DNA from: Paramyrothecium sp. XJ0827
Lineage: Eukaryota; Ascomycota; Sordariomycetes; Hypocreales; Stachybotryaceae
Length of the DNA: 64,000 nt
Direction: 5' to 3'
Assembly: GCA_020881915.1 (NCBI GenBank)
Contig: JAJFPB010000006.1
Location: 3,286,001 to 3,350,000 of the forward strand
Shown here: in pieces, positions 1 through 9,484 of the stretch
Layout: each line of letters opens with the position of its first letter
Numbering within the stretch: position 1 is the stretch's first letter
Translations under genes and position numbers: made by a program
The notes under the pieces: generated by a model
The model's database searches: none
Told to the model about the DNA's origin: nothing
The model's input: the letters and a program-made list of their open reading frames with translations, nothing else

Positions 1-1575
1 GGGTGACACGTAGGGTTCTTCCATTCTTCCATCGTCCCCCCCCAGCCACCACCCAGGAAGAATTCCCACAATGAAATTGATCCACTTTACAGTCATATAC
101 ATTTCTTGCAATAAGAGCTTTCCGTTGGGGCGCAGCAACTTTCGTACATTTCTTAAAGCTTCTCCAAGGTGAGGAGTGACATGAAGGACATTGGCGGCGA
201 TAATAAGATCAAATGAGCCCGATTCTAAACCTTGTTTTGTCGGATCCAATGAAATATCGAGGGTTTGGAAGCGCATGCGGTGAGCGAATTTGTGGAAGCG
301 TTCCTTCGCAGCCGGGAAGAACCCGGCTGAAGTATCGGTGTAGACGTACGAATAGAAGCTGCCAAGGCCCTCTAGCACGAGACTGCTTGTGGCACCAGTG
401 CCAGCCCCTATCTCAAGTACTTTGAGGTGAGGCGTGCGATGACTTAGTAAACGAAGCCAAGGGGTATAGTCCCATTGATTACCAAGCCCATAGATTTCGC
501 CTAGCACATTGTCCTCGCGAAGTACTTCCAGGCCGTCCTTTTCACCTTTTAGAATACTTCCGAGCGTCATATAAACCCGGTAGGCAGCACGACCGATGGT
601 AGCGTATTCTGTGGCAAGAACGAACTGAAGACATTCCTTGATGCGACTTGAGCGCTTTTCTGGAGAAATCCAGAGAAACTCCTGTACCTCGACGTCGTCA
701 ACAAGGGGGTAGCCATGGTCTCTAGCTTGCTGGACCTGTTGAGCAATCCACTCCTGAAACCTTGTAAGATGTGGCTGCGAAGCCGAAGCTTTAGTACCGT
801 CAAACTCGTCGTAAGAAGCAATACAGATGAGAAGGATTAACTTCTGGAGCTTATAGTATTCTTGTCGCACTTTCTTGCGAGAGTGGATGAGCTGATCGCA
901 ATCTTGGAAATCAATATCTGGCTTCCAATGCACCCTACCGCCAGCGTGGGAGTCTTTAGTCGAGGATATCAAGTCGTCTACAGGCTTGAACTTAATGTCT
1001 TTAAGCTGAAATATGACAGCTTTGGAATCGTCGATCGCAACACAGTCGCCTGATATTGAGTGATCAACCATGTATTGAGCTTGAGCTTCGGCAATGACTG
1101 TGCCGCGCGGAGCCTTTAGGTAAACCTCGCCTATGTATGTTGGTACCACAGTGGAACGAAGTAGACGAGGTTGAACTCTTGCAGCAGCTGCTGCTACGAG
1201 TAGAACGCAAGCATCCATTGGCGCAGGATGCAAGTAATAGGCTCCTTGGTGTTCAATATCTGCATTCGGTATAGTATCGAGCCGGATGTCCGCCACAGCT
1301 ACGTTTCGCACGAGATCCGTTGAAATGCGACCCATTCCTTGGAATTGTGGACCGTAGTTCAAGTTGAACTCCCGTAGTTTTTTATACCAATATGATGGAG
1401 TGACTTCGAGTGGCAAATGCTTGATTAGCGCATCTTGTTTCGAGGCGTGATCGCTTCCAGCTCTGATGATACCAAAACAATGCTTTGTCCATGAGTCAGA
1501 ATTTTCATCGTATGAAGAGATAGTGAATTCTTGCCATGCTGAATCCAAAGTATTGGTGAGCTTCCGAGGACGCAT
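1..1575 (-). pseudogene. 5'-truncated highly reducing polyketide synthase (DH tail and C-methyltransferase), runs off window
   Basis: The minus-strand frame is open from an ATG at 1575 to the window edge, at least 525 codons. The translation starts inside a PKS dehydratase domain. It has the inter-hotdog sequence SAWQEFTISSYDEN, then YGPQFQGM, then HPAPMDACVL, which holds the DH catalytic Asp. A C-methyltransferase domain follows with the SAM-binding motif VLEIGAGTGATSSLVL near residue 386 and LPGWWLG further on. The KS, AT and first DH hotdog, normally about 1,100 residues, are missing. PKS-like residues continue in frame just upstream of the ATG (QYITLSMRP) to a TAG at 1594-1596. Only 52 bases then separate the ATG from the stop of the P450 gene. 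The remnant cannot make a polyketide by itself. An ER-KR-ACP part may lie outside the window. Domain identity is firm; pseudogene status is inferred from the missing essential domains. Confidence 0.82.
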
Positions 1576-1627
1576 GGAGAGCGTGATGTATTGCTATCCC
1601 AACCGTGTCAAATAAGATCTTTGAAAA

Positions 1628-3079
1628 CTACATCTTCACCTTGTCATCAACAGGAACGAACAAGTCCCGGTGCAGCGATAGGATGTTGATTTCTGGCCGC
1701 AGACGGGCGTGGACAAATAGTCCTTGAGGTTTGCGGTTGAGGCTCGACTGATACTGCAGCTTGTAGTTGGGGTCTGACAACGTGAAGTTGAACTTCTGGA
1801 ATAAAATGGCTGTTGCAACCATAGCTTCCTGTAAAGCAAAGTCGCTTCCAATACAGCTTCGGGGGTTGTTACCAAACGGCTTAAATGCATTTTTTGGAAG
1901 TTTCTTCATCTTTGCCTCCATCATCCTTTCCGGATGAAACTCATCTGCGTTGTCTCCAAATACTGCTGGATCTCTGTGAAGTGCAGGGATAAAAATCATG
2001 ACGGTTTGGCCACGGTGTATCTGGTACTTCTTTCCGAGAACAACTGGGAGGTTATCCTCGATCGTAGGTGTAACCGCAATCATTTGGGCAGGAGGTTCAA
2101 GACGTAGCGTTTCAAGTAGGCTGGCTTTGACATACGGAAGTTCGTTGAGATGATCAGATGTCATGGCACCACCCTTCAGCACGCGGTCAACTTCCTCTTG
2201 CACCTTGAAGTAGGCTTCCGGGCTGCGAATCAGATGAAAAAGCAGGAAGGAGAGGAGACCAGCCGTCGTGTCATGACCAGCGAACAAGAAAGTGATCATG
2301 TTATCAATAATCATGTCATCCGTAAGCTTCTTGCCCGTGACAGGATCACGACGGTGTAGCATAGCCGTGAAGACATCCTGTCTGTCGACTTGGTCCTTGC
2401 TCTCGAGACATCGACGACGAGCAAGTATGTCTGCACAGAATTTCCGGATGTAGTCGCTATTCTCGTCGAATTGACGATTAGCTGTCCACTGCATCCATGT
2501 AATCCAGGCAGGTCGATTGGAACGCCTTTGTATCTCCGTGAAGATTTCTCCAAAGTGGCGTACGAATGGGTGATACTCGTCATGGTAGAAAGAATTGAAG
2601 CGAGTGTCCATGGCGGTGAGCGCAATGGTGTCCAGTGTCAGGCGCATAAAATCCGCGGAGACATCGACGGGACTCTCAGGTCCATGTCGTGCCCACTTCA
2701 ACGCCAGCTGCGACGTGATATCAAGCATCTCAGGGAACATGTCCTTGACCGACGCAGGCGTGAAAGCCGGGTTCAAGGTGCGACGAGCCTGGCCCCAACT
2801 GGGCTGAGCGGTCCCAGCCGTGAAAAGACCATGAGGGAGCACCTTCGCTAATGCTCCAATTGATCCCATGATGTGCTTTTGAAAATCTTTGCGAGAACAC
2901 ACTTCATTGACCAGTTCTTGGGACGCTAGCAATATTCTGTTATTGCCTCCAAGACGGAACTTGATGATACGACCCCACTGCTCTGTATGTGTTGCAAAGC
3001 TCTGCATTGTGTTGTTGAGGTCGATGTCAAGTAGGTTACCGATCAACGGCCAGCCTGGTGGCCCTGGAATTGGCTCCAT
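1628..3079 (-). CDS. CYP505-like cytochrome P450 haem domain without its reductase
   Basis: Single-exon ORF of 483 residues. The N-terminus IPGPPGWPLIGNLLDID is typical of the CYP505 (P450foxy/BM3-like) family, whose members hydroxylate fatty acyl or polyketide chains and are fused to an FMN/FAD reductase (total about 1,060 residues). Visible motifs are the I-helix AGHDTT, the K-helix ETLR and the haem loop FGNNPRSCIG with its Cys ligand. The usual Gly of FxxGxRxCxG is Asn here, which is unusual. The protein ends at LHRDLF plus 12 residues, roughly where the linker to the flavodoxin domain begins, so the reductase is absent. It would need an external P450 reductase if functional. It lies on the same strand as the PKS remnant, 52 bases from that remnant's ATG. 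A shared deletion is the simplest explanation for both truncations, but a naturally standalone P450 cannot be excluded. Confidence 0.85.
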   Translation of the reverse strand: MEPIPGPPGWPLIGNLLDIDLNNTMQSFATHTEQWGRIIKFRLGGNNRILLASQELVNEVCSRKDFQKHIMGSIGALAKVLPHGLFTAGTAQPSWGQARRTLNPAFTPASVKDMFPEMLDITSQLALKWARHGPESPVDVSADFMRLTLDTIALTAMDTRFNSFYHDEYHPFVRHFGEIFTEIQRRSNRPAWITWMQWTANRQFDENSDYIRKFCADILARRRCLESKDQVDRQDVFTAMLHRRDPVTGKKLTDDMIIDNMITFLFAGHDTTAGLLSFLLFHLIRSPEAYFKVQEEVDRVLKGGAMTSDHLNELPYVKASLLETLRLEPPAQMIAVTPTIEDNLPVVLGKKYQIHRGQTVMIFIPALHRDPAVFGDNADEFHPERMMEAKMKKLPKNAFKPFGNNPRSCIGSDFALQEAMVATAILFQKFNFTLSDPNYKLQYQSSLNRKPQGLFVHARLRPEINILSLHRDLFVPVDDKVKM

Positions 3080-3559
3080 GTTCGAACAAAAAATGCGAGT
3101 GATGCAGACGGACAGGAGAGGGCGAAGGCCAAGAGGGAACGTGAAAATGGTTCGAGGGGGAAATCTGAAGGATTCTGCCCCCGTGAAACAAATGCTGGGC
3201 TCGGAATGGGGCTGTGGGCGAGACGGCCAGGAGGGAGCATCCTTCTTTTCTTGTTATTGCAGCCAACAACCACCACCTAAAGTGCCCTGCATGTAACGCT
3301 CTACTTTGCAGCCACTTGATGTATGGGCGGGTTAATGCTACGTCGTTGCGACGCAGCACATCAGTGCAATATGCAGTTGGTTTGCGCTCTTCTCTGAAGA
3401 TTCAGGGGGGGCAAAAGTCATGGGTATCCGCGCCCTCCCCCCTCCAAAAACTTCGGCTTGGGTCCCCGGTTCTCTTCTTCATACCCATTCCCTAGTTCAG
3501 GCCTTTCAGCACAAACTTTCCCTCTCTCCCTCCATAGAGTGGGAAAATCTTCGTCGACA

Positions 3560-3802
3560 ATGTCGTCCAAGTACACCTTCAACAGAAGCGGTCAAAGGAT
3601 TCCCACAGACCAAAGTCATCAATCCCAGCATGCTGAGGCTGATGGGGTTTCTTCACAGCCTCGGCATGTTTGGCTAACAACCACTATTCAACAGCGTATT
3701 GGGCGACCTACATCTGAGTCGGAGATGAATCTAACAACGACGCCTGACATTGAACTATGTGACCGAAAACAAGGCCATTCGGAGGGACAAGCTTGGGCAT
3801 AG
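3560..3802 (+). CDS. Short hypothetical ORF with promoter-like leader
   Basis: An 80-codon ORF preceded by a CT-rich leader (3460-3540) of the kind seen before fungal start codons. The middle of the ORF, about 3651-3698, could be read as a 48-base in-frame intron. It starts GTTTCTTC, carries a GGCTAAC branch-like site and ends in CAACAG. The encoded peptide is hydrophilic and I recognise no family. It may be a short gene, the first exon of a decayed gene, or chance. It is divergent from the P450 gene. Confidence 0.25.
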   Translation: MSSKYTFNRSGQRIPTDQSHQSQHAEADGVSSQPRHVWLTTTIQQRIGRPTSESEMNLTTTPDIELCDRKQGHSEGQAWA

Positions 3803-6800
3803 AACATTAGGATAGATGATTGGAAGGTTTAAAGTTTGGCCGAGAGCCATTGTACGAACATGTGACATAATTCTTTTAGTTCCTTTAATTTTTTACTATT
3901 TTAAAGACAAAATGATATCATTGATACGGATCTTTCCGGCTTACTCACAAGACCTGCATTGCTTGATAGTTTTGAAGTGATGAGTGTTGTACTTAATCCT
4001 CTTCCTTAAGTGTGGATGGCTTCCCAACACTACGGACTTCAGCCTCGGTAGGTTTCATTCCGGACTTCAAAGTTCTTCAGTCCAATAACATGATTATAAT
4101 TTGAGAGATTACTCATGGCCCCCTTCCAACGACCCTCCTTGATTCCCTCGTAGTATCTGACAACATCTGGCAGTCAAGACAAATCATGACGATCACAAGA
4201 CAGCCATATGTACTGGTCTCCATAGTCGCTCTGAGAAGTACGAGCGTTCTCTGGAAACCATCACTGTCGACTCAGATGCCTTTAATTTTCACAACGTTAG
4301 TTCTCGCACCATCGTCAAAATAATAGCAGATGCTCTCTCAAACTTGTTCAAGGTGGCCCGCCTCGTCAAAAAGATTGGGCTTGGTCTTGAGGTGCTGAAA
4401 TACGTCTCGAGCACATCACCATCCACTTCACACTTCACACTTACAGATCGACCTTCAACAGTTGTCTCTGACCAGTCTTGCCGCTATCGCTCTAGACGCG
4501 CACCATGAGCTCCTAGAATTTCGACTGCCAAAGGAGGACGAGGGGCCGTAATTGACTTGCTCGCCTGGTTAGTCAATCCGACAGGAGAGCAATCTATTGC
4601 TACCTTGTGCTCAAGCATTCGCGTCACCACTGGCTGGGATGAACAGCAAGTTAACTGCGATAGAGCTCAATTGTCCTAACATGTCGGCCGCACATGTTCT
4701 CGATCGATTCCGAGACATTGATAGTTTGCTTAGGTGTGGTTGGCCTGTCCAAGCGCATTGCTCTGACTTCGAATTAACTTAGGAAGGCTTAGACATGCCA
4801 CAAATTCTGCACATTATCTTCCAGCTCGCAGTTCCTTCTATCCTGGGGGCAGAGAAGTGGCGGCAAGACCAAATCTGCAGCCAATCTTCAGGCGTGCCCA
4901 GCCGAAGGGTCAGGTCTGACGCAATGCTCTGATGAGATCCACGGGCCCATCGCACGGCGCTCGTTGTTTTCCTCCTCCAGCAAAGTATGTTCATAAGCTA
5001 GGCATTGCTTACTCTCATAGTCTCCTTGGTCACTTTCTTCCGGACGTCCAGATGGGAGCGCAACTTACAATCCCACGCACCAAGGCTGACGTTTCCACGA
5101 ATTGATTTTTGTCCAACGTTACCTTCTAGGCGTCGAACATGGAGCCTGTTGCGGCGCGAATAGATCGTAACAAATGGGGCTGGATGAGCCGACACAACTT
5201 ATGGCAGGTAATGCGGAAATCCTTCTTGTAGCCCGAGAATTGGATTGAGCCGAGCCACCGTGATAAAAACGCTGCAGTTTGAGTTTTCACAACAAGGATA
5301 ACAGAGTCCGACGTTGAGATCAATATTGCATAACACAAGCCCACAACTGCCAACTCTCATTCTTCCAATCTGTAGGTAATTATTTCGTGGACCAAGAGCG
5401 GATTGTGTCGGTGCAGGCCCCAGAACAAACCAAATTGGGCCCCGGGATGCCCGCAGCATTCCACAAATGTTAATGGGTGGCGTCGCAAGATCCCGGAACA
5501 GCCCAAGATAATCGCCCTTCCTCCTGCGACTTCTTACTCATACGAAGCCCACAATCATGCCAGTCCCTTGTTAACCTTCCAAAGCGTGACTACTCTTGCA
5601 CGTTGACCTGGACCATGTCTTTGTCATCAGAGTCATTTTAGCATCCCCAACGAGCTGACTGTGCAGGAGAAGGAGGTGGCAAATGCGGCAGAGACAGAGA
5701 CGTGGCTACGCTCAAAGTACACCAATGAACATCTGTACAGCTGACTCGAGGGCGAAATCCGCACATAATAATTTGAAATGTATTCGTTTGAAGCCGACAT
5801 ATGCCGCCGCGCAGAAATGGCGTTGCGTTTCGAGCGCGGAGTCCGCATCCTCACGTTCTTCTTGCGGCCGGGTGGATTATGGGACTCGAGCCGGGATGAT
5901 ATGTTGGCTGTGCAAACTCGGCCGATGAGGATGCGGCAGCCGGCCGAGGCATTCTGAACAACGCGCCCACTGCAGATGCTAATGTGTTGGGATCCCTAAT
6001 GACTCTGCTGTTTGGCCCGTCACATCAAAACAGTAGCCCAATGCGAGGGGCAACCGTTCGCGCGCATGCGGCACGGAATATTTGTTCTTCCGTACCATTG
6101 CTGCCGAATGTCTCGGCCGGCGCCATTTTGCAGTTCGTAGCCATAAGTAAAATGACAATATGCGGAGCTACTTATTAAGACGATCCGACAGCCTCTGATC
6201 CCGCTAATCTACGCAAAAGAATGTCCACCTCTTATCGAGCCCCATCTTTTGTCTACGTGGGTAATTACTGCCGCGAATCATAGACGGATGGATCCGAATG
6301 GCCTCAGCCCGTAAGTTTGCTGCATAGGTAATCAACGGAAACTCGGAGCCGCGACTACGTGGAACTGCTTCTAAGATGGCATGAGTAGCAGCCTCGGGCT
6401 CTGTAGAACACGGAGACCCGGCGAACCCGGGGATATTATTCAGCGCTCCACGTGTGGATCTCATCAAACTCCGCAGCCTTCGGCACTTAGCGCCCTGCCA
6501 CGGCCTCGTTTCCGGCAATAGCTAAACCTGAACGCTTTCTTTGTCAAGCTTTAAAGGAGTTAAAAGTCATTCAAATTGTGCTTGTGTAAGGAAGAATGTT
6601 CTAGTGGCTTATGGCCGTATGGTGGTGGAAACCGCAAGCAAAATACTCGCACACCGGATGATCCCCGAGATAGCAAGATTCGTCATCGGTTCCGGGCGCA
6701 GACTTGCCCTCAAACAGGTCAATGCAATCCGTTTTGGGTGCTCCGCACTGATCCGAGGTAGTCCACAGCCGAGGAATGATGTCACATGAGTCATGAATTG

Positions 6801-7024
6801 GGCCTATTTATGTGTTCGCATTTCCTTTCAAGAAGTTTTTGCGCCTGAAGTGAAGCTTCGTTGCAACTAGGTCACTCAATACTCCACGTGTACAGTACCA
6901 CACACATCTCAAAGCAAAGGGCTTAGCCGTCGCATTGTATGCACAAAGCCAGTCACATAGCGGTTTACCCATCTAACAAGACCTAGCTCCCACCCCACAC
7001 GACAACAGCACGAAGCTCTTCACA
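3803..7024. other. Long gene-poor spacer
   Basis: I found no convincing complete gene in these 3.2 kb. Apart from the weak remnant at 4161-4551, the ORFs are short, on both strands, and without recognisable motifs or splice-supported extension. Composition is mixed with no obvious repeat or terminal inverted repeats. It may hold eroded transposon or gene relics that only a homology search would reveal. Confidence 0.4.
4161..4551 (+). pseudogene. Possible relic of an unknown helical protein
   Basis: A 116-codon stretch (4161-4508) is open but has no ATG near its start. It contains the amphipathic segments IVKIIADALSNLFKVARLV and KKIGLGLEVLKYV. A second frame overlapping its end, up to the TAA at about 4551, reads LQQLSLTSLAAIALDAHHEL. 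Two adjacent frames that both look protein-like suggest one gene broken by a frameshift. I recognise no family. The evidence is only compositional. Confidence 0.22.
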
Positions 7025-7354
7025 ATGGCCTTCCAGATGACAGTTCTTTACCCTAAGCTCGAGGCAGACGATTGGTTCAAGCTGGACTACTACCTCAACG
7101 ACCACTTCAACCTCGTCAAGGCCGCATGGTCCGCTCATGGTCTCAAGAGCTGGCAGGTGCTCAAGTACAGCCCTTCGCCAGATGGAACTCCCGCCCCGTA
7201 TCACGTCGGCGCAGCAGTCACATTTGAGACAGCCGAGGCAGCCCAGGCGGCACTTACCTCTCCAGAGTCACAGGGTGTGAAGGCTGATACACCAAACTTT
7301 ACAAACACGACGCCAATTGTGCTATTCGCCACTGTGGAGGCCGCGTCGTCGTAA
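7025..7354 (+). CDS. EthD-domain small protein
   Basis: Single exon, 109 residues, with a good start context (cacaATGG). It begins MAFQMTVLYP and has a dimeric alpha/beta-barrel pattern. A first strand (MTVLYPKLEADDWFKLDYYL) is followed by a helix with HFNLVKAAWSAHG, then YHVGAAVTFETAEAAQAAL and a final strand. This fits the EthD family (about 100 residues), which includes small dimeric proteins of ether degradation and of fungal polyketide clusters. The substrate is unknown. No signal peptide or membrane segment is seen. It lies between the PKS/P450 remnants and the gasdermin-like gene and could be a leftover of the metabolite cluster. The family call is fairly sure, the role is not. Confidence 0.75.
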   Translation: MAFQMTVLYPKLEADDWFKLDYYLNDHFNLVKAAWSAHGLKSWQVLKYSPSPDGTPAPYHVGAAVTFETAEAAQAALTSPESQGVKADTPNFTNTTPIVLFATVEAASS

Positions 7355-7574
7355 ATCCGGGTCGAAAGAATTATGATTGATTTCATCGGAAGGATCGAGA
7401 GACTATTGACTGAAATGGAATAGAATTATTAGACCAAGCAACCTTTCAATATCGAAGTTCTTATTAGTCTGGCCTGCCAAGCTTTTGTTTGAGGCCCCGA
7501 GTAACAGAGCAGATCGTAACCAAAGAAGATTATTTGTCACCCACTATACTAACGAAAGCTCTTCGCAATCACGT

Positions 7575-8622
7575 TCAATTTTGGCAGTCTTCCATATTCG
7601 GCAGCATATTGACGTCCCGGGTGATCTTATCTGCTTCACGATAGACCTCCCAGTACTCGTCGTCAAAATCGTCAACGAGTGCATCCCTGTTATCGGCATC
7701 CTCAACCTCGAGCTCCAGTGCGTCGTCGCCGTCCTCCTCACCCAGAACTCCTCCACCGGCATAAGTGTAGTCGGGGTAAAGTTCGAAGAAGTTGATTGGT
7801 TGTGTTTCGTCGTCGTCCATTCTCAATGCTGGTCGAGCATCGATGAGCTGATACTGCGCCGCCCACACACCCTGTTGTAGATTCTTGCTGTCACAGGTGG
7901 CGACGAAATCCTTGCCAACCTCAATCGATCCACCAACAGGGGCTGCTGATAGGGCTGCCACTAATGCGGAGCTGATACCAAACGTAGCAGAGGGACTCTT
8001 CTTGACAATTGTGGCAGCGGTCACGTCACTCAATTCAATAAGCCCCGTGAGACACCAGATCTCTGGAATGGGCTTGAGTCTGGCCCGGTGTAAGACGTAT
8101 TTTGTGCGGGACACCGTCAACCATCGCTTGAGATGCTCCTTTACTCCCTTGGCGGGGAGGACCTTTTCTTGGAAGAAGTCACGGACCATGTCACTAATCG
8201 ACGTGAGAAAATCGGTCCGATCGTAACACAAAGGGGTCATGTACCTACCCAGGGATTTCCACTCGTTTACCGCCCGTCGCCATGATGACCTTGCGTTTCT
8301 CGGAGCTCATACCTGCTCCAAGTCTACCAGTTTCCAGGACTTCCACCTCGGCATTGATGCTCCAACCGTGCGTGTTGGCGAAAGTGCCGCTGAGCGGGGC
8401 TGTGGTGGTCCAGTATGATAACTCATCGTCGCTGTGAATGTCAATCTTTGAACCAGTAGCTCACAGAGGTCTAGTGCTGGAGCGGAGGACTCACGATAAA
8501 GCTGGTATCTGACAATGTGGCACGTGAGTCGGAGTTTTGTAGTTGCCAAGTACAAGGTGGCCAAGCCTGATGTCATGGGCACGGCCATACAGATAAAAGG
8601 TGGCAGTCTCTCGGTATGGCAT
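7575..8622 (-). CDS. Candidate fungal gasdermin-like pore-forming protein (HET-Q1/RCD-1 type)
   Basis: I assemble three exons, 8622-8495, 8431-8249 and 8193-7575. Introns are 63 and 55 bases with GTGAGT..CAG and GTAGGT..TAG ends, and the frame closes exactly (309 residues). The start has context GCCGCGATGCC. The N-terminus reads FYLYGRAHDIRLGHLVLGNY. The core has PEIWCLTGLIELSDVTA, a Gly/Ala/Ser-rich stretch (ISSALVAALSAAPVGGS), then GVWAAQYQLID. This order resembles the late part of a gasdermin pore domain, where a strand with 'VVTE'-type sequence precedes a 'GSILAFxVAQL' strand. The last 60 or so residues are strongly acidic, which could act as the short cleavable tail known in fungal gasdermins. 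No signal peptide is seen. The divergent neighbour encodes a TPR-CHAT protease, a partner type reported for fungal gasdermins. Gene structure is firm; the family call is an inference from pattern and neighbourhood. Confidence 0.6.
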
Positions 8623-9484
8623 CGCGGCGTTTTTAACGGAAGTTAACTCAGCTCGTACCTCTCTGTTCGTACATCTAGAAATCTGGGCTGCCCTTCATAA
8701 GTGAATTTGATTGACAAGACGTCTATTAATGTGGAAAGATTGACGTTGCGACCAGTCAAAGCCCGACAGCAGACACAGTGATTATGTCAACAAGAGTACC
8801 TTGTCATGACTGGATTGAATCCTGAGCTCTCCTTCAGCCAGGCTTTAAATCTTCCCAAGTGCCTTTCAGCTCCATTAGCTCTAGTAAGTCGACATGCATA
8901 TCAAGGACAGGGCGTTGGTCCAATGATAATCGTGAAGGAGTCAGTGACATAAAGCTCATAGTAATTCTGCTCGTGCCCAAAGTACTGAAAAGCTGCATGA
9001 CAAGCCTTACAGCCTCACCTCTTAGCCTGCTTTGCTGCACCTCAGCTGATGGACTAGGGGCTGGATGCAAGCAATGTAGACTACTAGTTAGGACTTTGCG
9101 GGGGTGGTTGATGCATCGCAAAACGATAACTTTTACCACCACCACAGAGATGGCTATCAAGGCGCTAATGCATCCCTAAGAGCTCTCAGACATTCAGCCG
9201 CTGCGCTATATGTGTCTAAGTCTTCGAGACCTTGTGGCGGTTCAGGTGGCGGCCTGCTTCAATATCCTTGTGATGCGTCAAGCCGATAGCCATGCATGTG
9301 ATATCAGCGAGCCCTCTGCACTTTCCAAAAGCTAAAGGGATAACTTGTCTTGCCTTCATAAACCACATTCTTAGTGTCTTGATGCGCTGTATACCAATCC
9401 TGCTGATGTCATGCCACTATACAGTGAGGATTGACTAGTAAATCTGACTGATTACTACAGACTGATCTCCACGCACTTGTCGCC
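8623..9484. promoter_or_regulatory. Divergent intergenic region between gasdermin-like and CHAT genes
   Basis: These 862 bases separate two head-to-head starts, so they should hold both promoters. No clear TATA box stands out. Minus-strand fragments around 8905-9000 look weakly protein-like but are closed by stops and have no convincing splice signals, so I do not call a gene. Confidence 0.5.

Noticed and set aside
8834..9179. Protein-like fragment (FQYFGHEQNYYELYVT) between the gasdermin-like and CHAT genes
   Set aside because: Closed by stops on both sides, competing frames on the same stretch, and no convincing splice signals to join it to a gene.
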